From NCBI GenBank assembly GCA_948890655.1, contig CAQTYU010000004.1, positions 1 through 64,000 on the forward strand: a DNA stretch of 64,000 nucleotides. Reading direction: 5' to 3'. The DNA comes from Christensenellaceae bacterium. Lineage in GTDB: Bacteria > Bacillota > Clostridia > Christensenellales > Borkfalkiaceae. Numbering within the stretch: the stretch's first letter is position 1; each line of letters starts with the position of its first letter. Position numbers and translations under genes: made by a program. Shown piece by piece: positions 49,727 to 57,039 of the stretch. The notes beneath the pieces are model-generated. The model searched no databases. It was given only the letters and a program-made list of their open reading frames with translations, and was not told where the DNA came from.

Positions 49727-50854
49727 ATGAAAGTAGCGCTTTACGGCGGGGCGTTTAACCCCGTACATTCGGAACATCTTAATATCGTGCTCGCGGCAAA
49801 ACGGGCGTTGGGGCTTGATAAGGTTATCGTTATTCCAACCAATATTTCTCCCCATAAGAAGGGCGTTTTAAGCGCCCGCGGCAAGGACAGACTTTCAATG
49901 TGCCGTCTTGCCTTTGAAGGTGTTAACGGTGTTGAGGTTTCGGACGTTGAGCTTAAACGGGGCGGGGTAAGTTATTCCTACGTGACCTGCCGTCACTTTA
50001 AAAAAATTTACGGCGGTGACGAGCTCTACTTTATCATTGGCGCGGATATGCTTCAAACCTTCGGGCTTTGGAAGGAACCCGACGAAATATTAAAGTGCGC
50101 AACGCTTGCCGTCTGCGCCCGTGAAAACACAGGCGAATTGACGTCTTATATAAAAAATTTTCAAAAGCGTTTTAAAAAGGAAATAGTCAATTTCGGTTAT
50201 GTGGGTAAACCCGTCAGTTCAACGCGCGTAAGAGTTCTTGCCGCCTTAGGCGAGGACACTGCTGGGTTTGTGCCCGAAAACGTCCGCCTCTATATACGTA
50301 AACGTCGCTTATACGAGCTGACGGAGCTTTTAGGCGTTAAAAAATATTTAACAGATGAACGTTGGCAACACACCGTGCGCGTTGCCGTTCTTGCGGCGGA
50401 ATACGGCAGGGCTGCAGGTGTTTACGAAATCGACGCTATCACGGCGGCGGCTCTCCACGACTGCGCAAAGTTTCTTTCTCCCGCCGCTGAGGAGCTGAAA
50501 GGCTTCGTTCCGCCCAAGGGCGTTCCCGCATCCGTTATGCACCAGTACGGCGGCGCGTTTGTGGCGGAGCATATCTTCGGCGTGAAGGACGAAGGGGTTT
50601 TGAACGCAATCCGCTATCATACGAGCGGCAGAGAGAATATGTCCAACCTTGAAAAACTGATATTTCTTGCCGATTTGTTGGAGGAAGGGCGCGATTTCGA
50701 CGGCGTAAAGGAGCTTAGGGCAAAGCTCAACGGCGGGCTTGACGGTTGTCTTTGTGCCGCGCTCGAACACCAGTTGAATTATTTAAAATCAAAGGGCGAG
50801 CCTGTTTATCCGCTCACCGAACGGGCGTACGTGTATATTAAGGAGTTATTATGA
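49727..50854 (+). CDS. nadD: NadD-YqeK fusion: nicotinate-nucleotide adenylyltransferase plus HD-domain phosphohydrolase
   Basis: One 375-aa chain covering two usually separate neighbours. Residues 1-195 are NadD (NAD synthesis): GGAFNPVHSEHL with the HxGH-like turn, ISPHKK, FIIGADML and the ISSTxVR equivalent VSSTRVRV. Residues about 205-375 are a YqeK HD domain: HTVRVAVLAAEY and ALHDCAKFL give the metal-binding His and HD, with YHTSGRENM and FLADLLEEGRDF later; YqeK relatives hydrolyse diadenosine tetraphosphate. No Shine-Dalgarno sequence; TATAAT lies 7 bases before ATG. Its stop overlaps rsfS (ATGA). Confidence 0.93.
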   Translation: MKVALYGGAFNPVHSEHLNIVLAAKRALGLDKVIVIPTNISPHKKGVLSARGKDRLSMCRLAFEGVNGVEVSDVELKRGGVSYSYVTCRHFKKIYGGDELYFIIGADMLQTFGLWKEPDEILKCATLAVCARENTGELTSYIKNFQKRFKKEIVNFGYVGKPVSSTRVRVLAALGEDTAGFVPENVRLYIRKRRLYELTELLGVKKYLTDERWQHTVRVAVLAAEYGRAAGVYEIDAITAAALHDCAKFLSPAAEELKGFVPPKGVPASVMHQYGGAFVAEHIFGVKDEGVLNAIRYHTSGRENMSNLEKLIFLADLLEEGRDFDGVKELRAKLNGGLDGCLCAALEHQLNYLKSKGEPVYPLTERAYVYIKELL

Positions 50855-51201
50855 CAAGTAAAGAAAAAGCGTTATTGATTTGCGAATATCTTTCTTCCAA
50901 AAAGGCGAAAGGCATAGTTTATATTGCAGTTGAGCATAAAACCAGCCTTTGCGATTATTTCGTGGTTGCTGGCGGCTCATCCAAAACGCAGGTTAAATCC
51001 TTGGGTGAAAACCTTGAAGAACTTTTGGAAAGACAGCACGGCTTAACGCCCCGCCGCCGCGAAGGCGTGCGCGAGGGCAGATGGGCGGTTTTGGACTATG
51101 CAGACGTAATAGTCCATATCTTCGGCGACGAGGAGCGTGATTTTTACAACCTTGAACGTCTTTGGGAGGACGGAGAGAACCTCGTCCGCTATGAAGATTA
51201 A
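50851..51201 (+). CDS. rsfS: Ribosomal silencing factor RsfS
   Basis: A 116-aa RsfS/Iojap protein that binds L14 and blocks subunit joining under starvation. Seen: SSKKAKGIVYIAVEHKTSLC, DYFVVAGGSSKTQVKSLGEN, RREGVREGRWAVLDYADVIVH (in two parts) and HIFGDEERDFYNLERLW. Begins within the last codons of nadD-yqeK (ATGA overlap), the conserved Firmicute order nadD-yqeK-rsfS. A 17-bp terminator follows. Confidence 0.96.
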   Translation: MTSKEKALLICEYLSSKKAKGIVYIAVEHKTSLCDYFVVAGGSSKTQVKSLGENLEELLERQHGLTPRRREGVREGRWAVLDYADVIVHIFGDEERDFYNLERLWEDGENLVRYED

Positions 51202-51214
51202 TTCGACGATATCG

Positions 51215-51253
51215 ATACGGGCGCGCGCCTTATAAAAAGGCGCGCGCCCGTAT
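51215..51253. terminator. Strong terminator after rsfS
   Basis: 17-bp stem ATACGGGCGCGCGCCTT / AAGGCGCGCGCCCGTAT with a 5-base loop, then TTTTATTTTTT; also serves the convergent small gene. Confidence 0.92.
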
Positions 51254-51255
51254 TT

Positions 51256-51483
51256 TTATTTTTTAAACTCTATTTCTTTCGGTTCTGAATAGTTTGTCTT
51301 TCTCGCCCGCTTTTTTTCAACTATGTAGTACACTGGCTCAGTCTTGGTGGGCGGCAGCTTCTTTTCCTCGGTTTGAGCAGGTCTTTTCAACGTCGTTATC
51401 CCCAAATATGCAAGTTTTATTACCGCTACGAGAATAAAACAGAATATAAAGGTCAAAAACAAATACAAAATCCCTATAAACAT
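51256..51483 (-). CDS. Single-TM small membrane protein, unknown
   Basis: A 75-aa protein with one N-terminal membrane segment (about residues 3-28) and a 45-residue basic cytoplasmic or exterior tail containing KKLPPTKTEPVYY and KKRARKTNYSEPKEIEFKK. No family recognised. Its stop lies next to the rsfS terminator. Divergent from the deoC-like gene, with about 75 bases between them. The ribosome-binding site is not obvious. Confidence 0.6.
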   Translation of the reverse strand: MFIGILYLFLTFIFCFILVAVIKLAYLGITTLKRPAQTEEKKLPPTKTEPVYYIVEKKRARKTNYSEPKEIEFKK

Positions 51484-51558
51484 AATTACATTTTATTTGC
51501 CTTGCGGCAAAGGAATTTGTGAAAATATAAATGTTTATAGCTAAAAAGGAAGAAATTT

Positions 51559-52326
51559 ATGGATGCAACCCAAGATACTACCGCAACCCCGCAGATATCG
51601 CAGAGTGAAAAATTACTTTATTCCCAGTTCAGGCGCAAAATCAATGCTGAAGCCGCCCGTTCCCAGATAAAGAAACTCGAATACGATTTAGCGACCGTTA
51701 AAGCAGGCCTAAGCGTTTTAAAATCGGCTTGCGCAGACGCTAACTCTTTAGAGCTTGGCGCCGTGTGCGTTCTTCCGTGCTTCGTTAAAAACTGTTCGGT
51801 CTATTTGGGTAGCGAAAGGAAATGCGGACTCGTTGCGTGCATAAGCTCTCCGCACGGCGGCGATACGACTCCAATCAAGGTTAAAGCCGTAAAGCGGGCA
51901 ATCAACGACGGCGCGGACGAAGTGGAGGTCACCGCACCCGTTGCGCACATCCGCGACGGCAATTTTTCATACGTTAAAAAGGAGTTCAAAAAACTAAGAA
52001 AGGCGGTAAAGAACAAGTCGCTCAGGGTAGATTTGGAGTGTAATCTTTTATCTCACGAACAAATCTTGCGTGCCTGCACTCTAGCCGCCGACTGTGGCGT
52101 CAATTCCATAAAGACGAGTTCAAGCGCTCTGTCAGGCGGAAACGAGATAGAGCGGATTAATGAAATCAAATCAGCCGTCAAGGACAAATGTACTATTAAG
52201 GCGGAGGGGGTGGCAACCGTTCTGGAAATGTCAAGCGCAATAGATACGGGCGCAAGCGTAATAGGCAGTAAAAATGCCGCGGACGTAGCCCGCGCAATCC
52301 TCGCCGCCGCGGACGCAGATTTTTAA
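51559..52326 (+). CDS. DeoC-like deoxyribose-phosphate aldolase family protein
   Basis: A 255-aa class I aldolase of the DeoC/LacD family. The Schiff-base lysine lies in SIKTSSSALSGG and the second active-site lysine in IKAEGVATV. However, the proton-relay Asp (E. coli D102, in DEVDVV) is Glu here (DEVEVTAPV), and the 50-residue N-terminal extension with a coiled-coil look is not in DeoC. So acetaldehyde/glyceraldehyde 3-phosphate chemistry is likely but not certain. No nucleoside catabolic genes are nearby. AAGGAAG precedes ATG. Confidence 0.8.
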   Translation: MDATQDTTATPQISQSEKLLYSQFRRKINAEAARSQIKKLEYDLATVKAGLSVLKSACADANSLELGAVCVLPCFVKNCSVYLGSERKCGLVACISSPHGGDTTPIKVKAVKRAINDGADEVEVTAPVAHIRDGNFSYVKKEFKKLRKAVKNKSLRVDLECNLLSHEQILRACTLAADCGVNSIKTSSSALSGGNEIERINEIKSAVKDKCTIKAEGVATVLEMSSAIDTGASVIGSKNAADVARAILAAADADF

Positions 52327-52355
52327 TTGCTCCCCATATATGCTTGAAATAAATC

Positions 52356-52395
52356 AAAAAACCGTGAACCATTTCAATAGGGTTTACGGTTTTTT
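52356..52395. terminator. Bidirectional terminator after the deoC-like gene
   Basis: AAAAACCGT-G-AACC pairs with GGTT-T-ACGGTTTTT, one internal mismatch, flanked by A and T runs, between convergent genes. Confidence 0.75.
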
Positions 52396-52398
52396 TAA

Positions 52399-53613
52399 TT
52401 ATCTTATTATTAGTAAATTCTTTTTTGCGCGGGTTATCGCGGTGTAAAGCCAGCGGGCTTTATCCTCTTTAAAACAGAAACTTTCGTCAAAAATCACTGC
52501 GTTGTCAAACTCGCTTCCCTGCGCTTTATGGCAGGAAATGCAGTACCCGAATTCAAATCTGTTCAGGGTAAAAGCCCCCGTAACCTCGCCGTCTTCGTCA
52601 AACTTTTCAAAATAATCTCCGCGCTTATAGCGGTAGTACCCGTCGGTAAAAATGCCCGTGTCTATGGGTAGCGCTTCAGGGCAGTTCTCGTCAAGGAAGT
52701 CGGGCTTGAATTGGATAAATCCTATCTGTTTCGCGGTGTCGTAAAACGGCTCGATAACAGTTCCTATAATGCCGTTTACCATATTGAACCGCATCTCGCT
52801 ATCGATAAAAGTTTCCCAGTTGTTTTGCGTGCAAATCAGCTTTTCCCCGCTTTGCGGCAACCCAGTAAAGCCTTTCAAAGCGCGTATCTCGTCGTTAATC
52901 TGCGCCCTCGTCTTGTTAGTGCCGCAGATAATCTGGTCGGCCCTAAGAAGGCACATCTTGCGTTTTTCACCGCTGAATAGCCGCTTGCTCGTCACCGTAA
53001 CGTTATTTCCGTATCTGCCGAAAGGTATATATTTTCCTTCACGCGCCATTTCCGACAGCATAATTATCGGATTACCGAGGTTCTGCCTTACTATGGTTTT
53101 TAAAGTGTAGTCTGGCGCGGTAAAAAATCCGTTCAATCCTTCGACGGGCGGAAGCTGCGCATTGTCTCCGCATATGAGGATTTTTACGCCGAATTCTATC
53201 AAATCGTACAAAACCTCGTCGGACACCATCGAGGCCTCGTCTAAAACGATTAATTTTATACTCTTCCCGATACCGTCGCGCCTCTTGAACGTCAGCTTTT
53301 CAACCGTAATTTTTTTGCCGTTCAACTCAATTTCTTTCTCTTCCGTCAAAGAGGTGTATATAAGCTTGTGGATGGTCGTCGCGTGTATTCCCGAACGTAT
53401 AAGCACGGTCGCCGCCTTGCCCGTGGGCGTAACGAATGCCGCGGTGTTTTCGGGATCGAGCTTTAAAACTTCGGTTACGGCGTACTTTAAAAGCGTGGTT
53501 TTGCCCGTGCCCGCATAACCCGCCAGGACGAAAGTCTGCCTCGTAGAGTGCAAAAACCAATCCTCTATTAACTTGCAAGCCGCAATCTGGTCGGCAGTCA
53601 ATTCCTCAAGCAT
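52399..53613 (-). CDS. SF1B helicase-like ATPase (Dda/RecD2-like)
   Basis: A 404-aa UvrD/RecD-type helicase. Motif I GYAGTGKTTLLK (about residues 32-43), motif Ia TPTGKAA, motif II VLDEASMVSD, motif III CGDNAQLPPV, and the C-terminal motif VI SCHKAQGSEFDNAVI and YTAITRAKKNLLII. Its size and lack of the RecD2 N-terminal domain match the phage T4 Dda-like class, 5'-3' translocating enzymes, often found in phage or mobile DNA, but no other phage gene is near. Role in recombination or replication restart is inferred. Confidence 0.88.
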   Translation of the reverse strand: MLEELTADQIAACKLIEDWFLHSTRQTFVLAGYAGTGKTTLLKYAVTEVLKLDPENTAAFVTPTGKAATVLIRSGIHATTIHKLIYTSLTEEKEIELNGKKITVEKLTFKRRDGIGKSIKLIVLDEASMVSDEVLYDLIEFGVKILICGDNAQLPPVEGLNGFFTAPDYTLKTIVRQNLGNPIIMLSEMAREGKYIPFGRYGNNVTVTSKRLFSGEKRKMCLLRADQIICGTNKTRAQINDEIRALKGFTGLPQSGEKLICTQNNWETFIDSEMRFNMVNGIIGTVIEPFYDTAKQIGFIQFKPDFLDENCPEALPIDTGIFTDGYYRYKRGDYFEKFDEDGEVTGAFTLNRFEFGYCISCHKAQGSEFDNAVIFDESFCFKEDKARWLYTAITRAKKNLLIIR

Positions 53614-53746
53614 ATTTCTTAAACAATAAACGGAGCTGCGTTCGTGTACAAAGTTTTTGTTAGATTATTATATCACACAAACAAAAGTTTTGTAAAGTTT
53701 AACCGTCGGATAATTTAAAATTCCGTTAAAAATATATAAATCGCTA

Positions 53747-53775
53747 TTGACTATATTGACGGGATGCGGTATAAT
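53747..53775 (+). promoter_or_regulatory. Promoter of pgi
   Basis: TTGACT (53747-53752), 17-base spacer, TATAAT (53770-53775), in the 205-base gap between the helicase gene and pgi. The rest of the gap holds only AT-rich leader and a GGAGG ribosome-binding site. Confidence 0.75.
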
Positions 53776-53818
53776 TTCTAATGTGGAAAAACTTGGAATT
53801 ATATAATGGAGGCAAATC

Positions 53819-55255
53819 ATGGCATATAAAACCAAAGAATGGCGCAACAGCATGCGCGTAACCGTTGACTATAACTATATGATGGCTAAGTCCCTCGGCG
53901 ACAGGGGCGTAACCGATTCCGAAATCAAAGGTATGAAGGATAAAGCCGAACATGCTTTCGATTACGTTATGTCAAACCGCGGCAAGGACGAGTTGTTTAT
54001 GGGTTGGACGGAGCTTCCGTACAATCAGGACGAAATAGTTGCTGATATTCTTGCAACCGCAAAACAGATAAAAAAGAAGTTCAAATACTTCGTCGTCTTA
54101 GGTATAGGAGGCAGCGCTCTCGGCCCTTCGATGGTGTTCAATGCCTTAAAGCACCTTCACTATAACGAGCTCCCGCCCAAAAAGCGCGGCGGTCCCAAAT
54201 TTTACGTTGAGGATAACGTAGATCCAGTAAGAATGCAAGCCCTTCTCGACGTAATCGTGCCTGAAGAAACTTGCTTCAACGTCATATCTAAGTCAGGCGC
54301 TACCTCCGAAACGATGACGCAGTTCTTAATAATTGCCGATATTTTGGAAAAGAAAGGGCTAAACCTACCCGAGCATATGATTTTCACCACGGACGAAAGC
54401 CGCGGCAACCTCATAAAAATCGACAGTAAATATGGCGGCAACATCAAAAAATACGTTCTTCCAGACGGCGTCGGCGGAAGATTTTCCGAGCTTTGTCCCG
54501 TCGGGCTTCTCCCCGCGGCGGTGCTCGGCATCGATATTAAGGGTATGCTTGCGGGCGCGGCGTATATGGATGGACTTTGCTCCAAGCCATCGGTTGCTAA
54601 AAACCCCGCCCTTGCTTGCGCGGTGTTGCAGTATATCACTATGAAGCAGGGCAAAAACATCAACGTTTTAATGCCTTATTCTGACAATTTGAAGCTTATG
54701 GCGGATTGGTATTGCCAGCTTTGGGCAGAATCGATAGGTAAGGCGGAGGACTACGACGGCAACAAAGTCAACGCAGGCACAACGCCCGTTAAATCTCTCG
54801 GAGTTACCGACCAGCATTCGCAGGTTCAGCTCTATATCGAAGGTCCTTACGACAAGGTCATCACCTTTATTTCCGTAACCAACTACGGCTGTAAAATGCC
54901 CATTGCGCACGGTTGCGAAGATATTCCCGACGTAGGCTTCCTCGGCGGACACACTATGCAGGAGCTGATTCAAGCGGAAAACAAGGCTACGGCGTACGCA
55001 CTTATGCGTGCGGGCAGAATGAACTACACTATCACGCTTCCAGAAGTAAACGCGTTCACCTTGGGTCAGCTTATGTTTCTCTTTGAATTGCAAACGGCTT
55101 ACACGGGCGCGCTTCTCAACGTCAACACATTCAACCAGCCCGGCGTTGAAAACGGCAAAAAGGCAACCTTCGCGCTTCTCGGCAAAAAGGGATACGAAGG
55201 TCAGAAGAAGGAAATGGACTCCGCACCCGCTCTGGACGGCAAGTATATAGTTTAA
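53819..55255 (+). CDS. pgi: Glucose-6-phosphate isomerase
   Basis: Interconverts glucose 6- and fructose 6-phosphate. 478 aa of the SIS-fold family: VVLGIGGSALGPSMVFNAL (about 93-111), VISKSGATSETMTQF, the GVGGRFSELCPVGLLP signature and TDQHSQVQLYIEGP with the catalytic Glu/His region. C-terminal GKKGYEGQKKEM. Good GGAGG site 7 bases before ATG and a consensus-like promoter. Not clustered with the other glycolytic genes of the window. Confidence 0.97.
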   Translation: MAYKTKEWRNSMRVTVDYNYMMAKSLGDRGVTDSEIKGMKDKAEHAFDYVMSNRGKDELFMGWTELPYNQDEIVADILATAKQIKKKFKYFVVLGIGGSALGPSMVFNALKHLHYNELPPKKRGGPKFYVEDNVDPVRMQALLDVIVPEETCFNVISKSGATSETMTQFLIIADILEKKGLNLPEHMIFTTDESRGNLIKIDSKYGGNIKKYVLPDGVGGRFSELCPVGLLPAAVLGIDIKGMLAGAAYMDGLCSKPSVAKNPALACAVLQYITMKQGKNINVLMPYSDNLKLMADWYCQLWAESIGKAEDYDGNKVNAGTTPVKSLGVTDQHSQVQLYIEGPYDKVITFISVTNYGCKMPIAHGCEDIPDVGFLGGHTMQELIQAENKATAYALMRAGRMNYTITLPEVNAFTLGQLMFLFELQTAYTGALLNVNTFNQPGVENGKKATFALLGKKGYEGQKKEMDSAPALDGKYIV

Positions 55256-55270
55256 TTAATAAAAGGATAA

Positions 55271-55295
55271 GGGCGGGCGCGATACGCGCCCGCTC
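55271..55295 (+). terminator. Hairpin between pgi and alpha/beta hydrolase
   Basis: GCGGGCGCG / CGCGCCCGC stem with an ATA loop, followed by GGATTTTAG. The T run is short, so it may be a partial terminator. Confidence 0.5.
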
Positions 55296-55306
55296 GGATT
55301 TTAGTT

Positions 55307-56293
55307 ATGCAACCTTGGATTATAGCGTTAATAGTTATTTCGGCGGTTATCGTGTTGTTGTTTCTGCTTGCCGCTTTATCGTATCGTTTCGCTTTCGGCA
55401 GGCGTTACGATAAGGGCAAGCTTTTAAAGTATTTTACTGCGGAAGACTTCGGTCTTGACGCGGAAAAAATTTCAATTCCGCGCAAAAAATTCAGCTTGTG
55501 CGGTATTCTCTACCGCAAAGCGGACGTTCTGCAAAAGGACTCCGTCGTTGTTTTTGTCCACGGAATGGGCGCGGGGCATATTGCGTATACCACCGAAATA
55601 AACTACTTTTGCAACCTCGGCTATCCCGTAATTGCGCTTGACAGCAAGGGCTGTAATTTGTCGGGCGGTAAAAATATAATGGGAATGTACGAGGGCGTGA
55701 AAACCGCCGTCGCAGCAGTAGATTACGCGCGGTCTCGTTTTCCTGAGAAAAAAGTTTATTTGGTCGGGCACAGTTGGGGCGGATATTCTGTTTTATGCGC
55801 GTCAGTAAAAAGAAAGGTTGAAAAGGTCGTCGCAATCAGCGCGCCCGCCACTCCAGTAAGAACCCTTTACGAAGGCGCGGCAAAGTTCATTTCCAAGCCC
55901 GTCGCAGCAGTTTTATGCACGTTTTGGTGGATAATAAATTTATTTAAATTCGGAAAAGACGGCAATGCAAGCGCCGCGCGTTGCGCTCGGAAAAACGGTG
56001 CGCCTACGCTGCTCGTTCACGGTAATAAAGATAGTATAGTAACGCCGACTAAAGCGGTTTATTATAAAAACTACGGCGACAACGTAACTAAATATCTTGC
56101 AAAAGGCAAGGCGCACAACCCGTATAATACCGTTGAAGCCGAAAAGAAGCTTGCGGAACTTCAATACAATATATCAAACGCCGCAAAAATGACGGAAAGC
56201 GACAGGATAGACTATTTTGCTTCCTTTGATTTCAAAGCCGCTACCGAAGAAGACGAAGAAGTTATGAACGCGATAGCGGAATTTTTAAAATAG
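55307..56293 (+). CDS. Membrane-anchored alpha/beta hydrolase
   Basis: A 328-aa protein with an N-terminal membrane anchor (about residues 5-27) and an alpha/beta hydrolase domain: VVFVHGMGAGH (oxyanion region), the nucleophile elbow VGHSWGGYS (about 152-160), and a later LVHGNKDSIVTP acid site and GKAHNPYN His site. Probably a serine ester or thioester hydrolase acting at the membrane; substrate unknown. No signal peptidase site is obvious. Ends at a bidirectional terminator. Confidence 0.85.
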   Translation: MQPWIIALIVISAVIVLLFLLAALSYRFAFGRRYDKGKLLKYFTAEDFGLDAEKISIPRKKFSLCGILYRKADVLQKDSVVVFVHGMGAGHIAYTTEINYFCNLGYPVIALDSKGCNLSGGKNIMGMYEGVKTAVAAVDYARSRFPEKKVYLVGHSWGGYSVLCASVKRKVEKVVAISAPATPVRTLYEGAAKFISKPVAAVLCTFWWIINLFKFGKDGNASAARCARKNGAPTLLVHGNKDSIVTPTKAVYYKNYGDNVTKYLAKGKAHNPYNTVEAEKKLAELQYNISNAAKMTESDRIDYFASFDFKAATEEDEEVMNAIAEFLK

Positions 56294-56294
56294 T

Positions 56295-56327
56295 AAAACG
56301 GCGGCACTGAATTAGCGCCGCCGTTTT
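56295..56327. terminator. Bidirectional terminator between the hydrolase and Cys-rich genes
   Basis: AAAACGGCGGC / GCCGCCGTTTT stem of 11 bp with an 11-base loop, between convergent genes. Confidence 0.82.
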
Positions 56328-56328
56328 G

Positions 56329-56583
56329 CTATTTAATTTCACGCTCTTCAAGTATGTTCTTTATGGTTTCAATATTCCTTATAGCGTCGCTTAATGCGTC
56401 TATAACTACGCCCCTTTTAATTGCGGGCTTATTTATTCTCGTTTCATAGCTTTCACAGCTTTCGTGCTTGCCGCAAATTTTATCGTGCTTATAGCACTGT
56501 CCAAACTTTTCCATATAAAATCCGCAGTAAGTTTTAGAGTAATATCCCCTGAAATATCTGCAACGAAGACATTCGTTTGACAT
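56329..56583 (-). CDS. Cys-rich small protein divergent from XRE-E
   Basis: An 84-aa protein with ten Cys and several His in the N-terminal half: CLRCRYFRGYYSKTYC, then CYKHDKICGKHESC. This looks like a small zinc-binding or disulfide-rich fold. The second half is a predicted helix ending NILEEREIK. Family not recognised. Its promoter (TTGACA 56633-56628, 17-base spacer, TATAAT 56610-56605, minus strand) contains a palindrome that XRE-E should bind. AGGAGGAAATAATT site before ATG. Confidence 0.7.
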   Translation of the reverse strand: MSNECLRCRYFRGYYSKTYCGFYMEKFGQCYKHDKICGKHESCESYETRINKPAIKRGVVIDALSDAIRNIETIKNILEEREIK

Positions 56584-56604
56584 AATTATTTCCTCCTGTC
56601 TTTA

Positions 56605-56633
56605 ATTATAATTGAGAATACTCACTTTGTCAA
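56605..56633 (-). promoter_or_regulatory. Consensus promoter of the Cys-rich gene with embedded operator
   Basis: Minus strand TTGACA (56633-56628), 17-base spacer, TATAAT (56610-56605). The spacer encloses TGAGAATACTCA (56613-56624). Confidence 0.8.
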
Positions 56634-56645
56634 TGAGTTTACTCA
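56613..56645. promoter_or_regulatory. Tandem XRE-E operators
   Basis: TGAGAATACTCA (56613-56624) and TGAGTTTACTCA (56634-56645): two TGAG-N4-CTCA palindromes 21 bases apart, two helical turns. The first sits in the Cys-rich gene promoter, the second in front of the XRE-E -10 box. Confidence 0.78.
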
Positions 56646-56665
56646 ATTTTTGCTATAATTTTTTT

Positions 56666-56869
56666 ATGATTATTGCTAAGAGAATTAAGGAAATGAGAAT
56701 AGAAAAAAAGCTTACTCAAAAGCAACTTGCAGAACAAGTTGGGTGCAGCCCTTCGATGGTTACAAGATGGGAAAAGGAGGAGTGCGAACCGACGGCAAGC
56801 GCGATAGTAAAGCTTTCCGAAGCGTTGAACTGCACAACCGACTATCTTTTAGGCAAGACCGACATATAA
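56666..56869 (+). CDS. XRE-family transcriptional regulator (XRE-E)
   Basis: A 67-aa single-domain Cro/C1-type regulator: LTQKQLAEQVGCSPSMVTRWE is the helix-turn-helix (about residues 16-36), then PTASAIVKLSEALNCTTDYLL. Start set at ATG 56666; a longer TTG start would run through the operators and promoter. TATAAT (56654-56659) ends only 6 bases before ATG and there is no ribosome-binding site, so the mRNA may be leaderless. The gene is divergent from the Cys-rich 84-aa gene with two operator palindromes between. Palindromic repeat copy 2 follows its stop. Confidence 0.88.
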   Translation: MIIAKRIKEMRIEKKLTQKQLAEQVGCSPSMVTRWEKEECEPTASAIVKLSEALNCTTDYLLGKTDI

Positions 56870-56877
56870 CCTCAATA

Positions 56878-56938
56878 AAGCCTTCCCCTTTGGGGAAGGT
56901 GTTTTTTTCGTAAGAATGAGAAAAAGACGGATGAGGTG
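56878..56938. repeat. Two-hairpin palindromic repeat, copy 2
   Basis: CCTTCCCC-GGGGAAGG hairpin, a looser second hairpin (GTTTTTTTC pairing with GAGAAAAAGAC), then GACGGATGAGG, as in copy 1 at 36599. It starts 9 bases after the XRE-E stop. Confidence 0.75.
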
Positions 56939-56956
56939 ATTGATAAATAAAAACTT

Positions 56957-56982
56957 ATCCCCCGCAGAAATCTGCGGGGGAT
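56957..56982. terminator. Bidirectional terminator between XRE-E and PFOR
   Basis: ATCCCCCGCAGA / TCTGCGGGGGAT stem, then TTTTT on the plus strand and AAGTTTTTATTTAT on the minus. Confidence 0.85.
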
Positions 56983-57039
56983 TTTTTACGCCTTAACGCG
57001 GCGAACGCTTTTATATTATAGTGCGGTTAAGCGTAACGC

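Noticed and set aside
52399..53613. Dda-like helicase as a prophage remnant
   Set aside because: No integrase, structural or lysis gene nearby; base composition matches its surroundings.
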